Of a stretch of 64,000 nucleotides of DNA, positions 62,810-64,000 are shown one piece after another. The notes under the pieces are model-generated. The model did no database searches and was not told the DNA's origin. It saw only the letters and a program-made list of their open reading frames with translations. Both the position numbers and the translations under genes were made by a program. This DNA comes from Gossypium raimondii (taxonomy: Eukaryota; Streptophyta; Magnoliopsida; Malvales; Malvaceae), in assembly GCF_025698545.1 (NCBI RefSeq), contig NC_068570.1, positions 124,001 to 188,000 on the forward strand, written 5' to 3'. Position 1 is the stretch's first letter. Each line of letters opens with the position of its first letter.

Positions 62810-64000
62810 ACTTTGAAGGTAGCAAAATAAGGATGGCTAGTGTACTTTCATTCTCTTGTGGCGGCAACTAAGGCAATGATTACGAGGAATCAATAAAGTT
62901 AAGGATGAATTATATTTGTTCATATACGTAGTTCATTTGAATATTTCACCAAAATAAACTATATAGTATCATCAGGTTTAATGTTGTAAGAGCTATGTCG
63001 GTTGTCAAACTGATCAAATCATAATGATTTTTGATTCAATCAATTTAACCATTACAAAATAAAAATAAAAATAGATAAATACAAATAACTAATAACATAA
63101 AACATTTTTCTTTTAAAACTGAGAAATATTTAAAGCCCAGAGAGATACAACAAACAAAAGCCCAAGGACTAAGCCCAAAATCCCAACAAACGTTTCCAGA
63201 GTCGCCAAGCAAGGAGGAAGAGGGAGAGAGCATTGGCATCATGACGAGAGGTCACTGCAATTGACCCAATGGCATGCACCCCTCCGACGGAGGTCATGAC
63301 ATTGTGAAGCACAAAAAAGACACCGAGGTTGCCACAAAACAAGCAAGAACACCAATAGAGTAGGAGCCAAGGTCGAAAACAAACTTAGAAGATCAGCAAC
63401 AACAGCTACCAGGAGGAACTGGTGTGATGACACTAAAGTCCATCGAAGATTAGATCATGTGAAACACCAGAGAGTCATCGACGTCGTAGCACCAAGAGCA
63501 AAGGGCTTTGCTAAGCAGAGGAACGATAAATAATATCCGTCAAAACACCATAGTATCCGTCATTATAGCTTTAATCGTTCTCCAAGTTTATAATATTAGA
63601 TTTATTTGGTTCAACCATCGGATAAAGATATTTGGCGAGAGTTATTGTGTCATTGCATGTTAAAACGAAACTCCTCCCTTGAGCTTGGAAAGGACATAAG
63701 AGAGCTATTCATGTAGAGTCCAGAAAAAGGACCATTTCAGTTAACCACCAACTTGGGAATCGGAGTTGGGTACAAAATGCTTAACATTTATTCGACTTAT
63801 TAATACCAAACTCCAGAAGGGATACTTGCAGTTTCAAATATAAATATATATTCGAATAATTATAAAATTAAATTAATACAAAACAATATATTTCATTCGC
63901 AGTTCTTGTTTTCCTTATAAAAGAAAGGTGGAATGGAATAGGGATCATCCTTTGCAAGCTGTGAGGCATTAAGTTTTAATGATTGGGGGAGTAGGCAGCC
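62810..64000. other. 3' flank of the ERD2-like gene and unassigned tail of window
   Basis: 3' UTR to about 62960. From 63130 to 63740 the base composition is higher in GC and short open frames occur on the minus strand (63239-63433), but none resembles a known domain. It may be a retroelement leader or the edge of a gene beyond the window. Confidence 0.4.

Noticed and set aside
63239-63433. Minus-strand 64-residue hydrophobic frame near the window end
   Set aside because: No homology, start context or flanking exon that I can support; possibly a retroelement leader.

Overview
The window is nuclear DNA of a dicot plant: AT-rich, with spliced genes, many small MITE-type repeats and plant-only families. 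Protein sequences and repeat style suggest a Malvaceae genome such as cotton (Gossypium); that is an inference, and no search was run. No tRNA, rRNA, CRISPR or prokaryotic feature was seen.

Layout. (1) 0.8-11.2 kb, + strand: two near-identical tandem copies of a 15-exon gene for the ER-lumenal HSP90 (GRP94/endoplasmin, HSP90-7/SHEPHERD type), each 804 aa and ending in KDEL. Each promoter holds an exact CCAAT-N9-CCACG ER-stress element upstream of a TATA box. (2) 12.6-21.6 kb, - strand: two thaumatin-like proteins (PR-5 family) whose last exon adds a Ser/Thr-rich, hydrophobic, GPI-anchor-like tail. In both genes the splice donor before that exon also encodes an in-frame stop. (3) 21.7-28.4 kb: AT-rich repeats. 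(4) 28.4 kb, - strand: a small secreted or GPI-like Asn-Gln-Pro repeat protein. (5) 30.3-42.5 kb, - strand: four GH17 beta-1,3-glucanase (PR-2 type) copies. A is a decayed pseudogene, B and C are intact, and D has lost its intron exactly and carries a C-terminal frameshift. MITEs and a dead LINE fragment lie between them. (6) 44.5-47.4 kb, + strand: a complete three-exon beta-tubulin gene. (7) 50.0-56.9 kb: three paralogues of a small coiled-coil protein family with a C-terminal IPDLNV motif that I cannot name. Two lie head-to-tail on - and one is inverted on +; the inverted one is bracketed by two direct copies of a long-TIR MITE. (8) 58.9 kb, + strand: a three-TM small membrane protein. (9) 60.2-62.8 kb, + strand: a six-exon ERD2/KDEL-receptor-related protein.

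Functional themes are ER quality control (KDEL chaperone pair and, far away, an ERD2-like protein), apoplastic defence (PR-5 and PR-2 clusters) and cytoskeleton or growth (tubulin; the IPDLNV genes carry telo-box and G-box promoters). Local tandem duplication followed by decay is the main structural theme. I found no clearly new multi-gene system. The most interesting signals are the donor-encoded stop in both thaumatin genes, the paired ER-stress elements, the exact intron loss in glucanase D, and the structure of the IPDLNV triplet.
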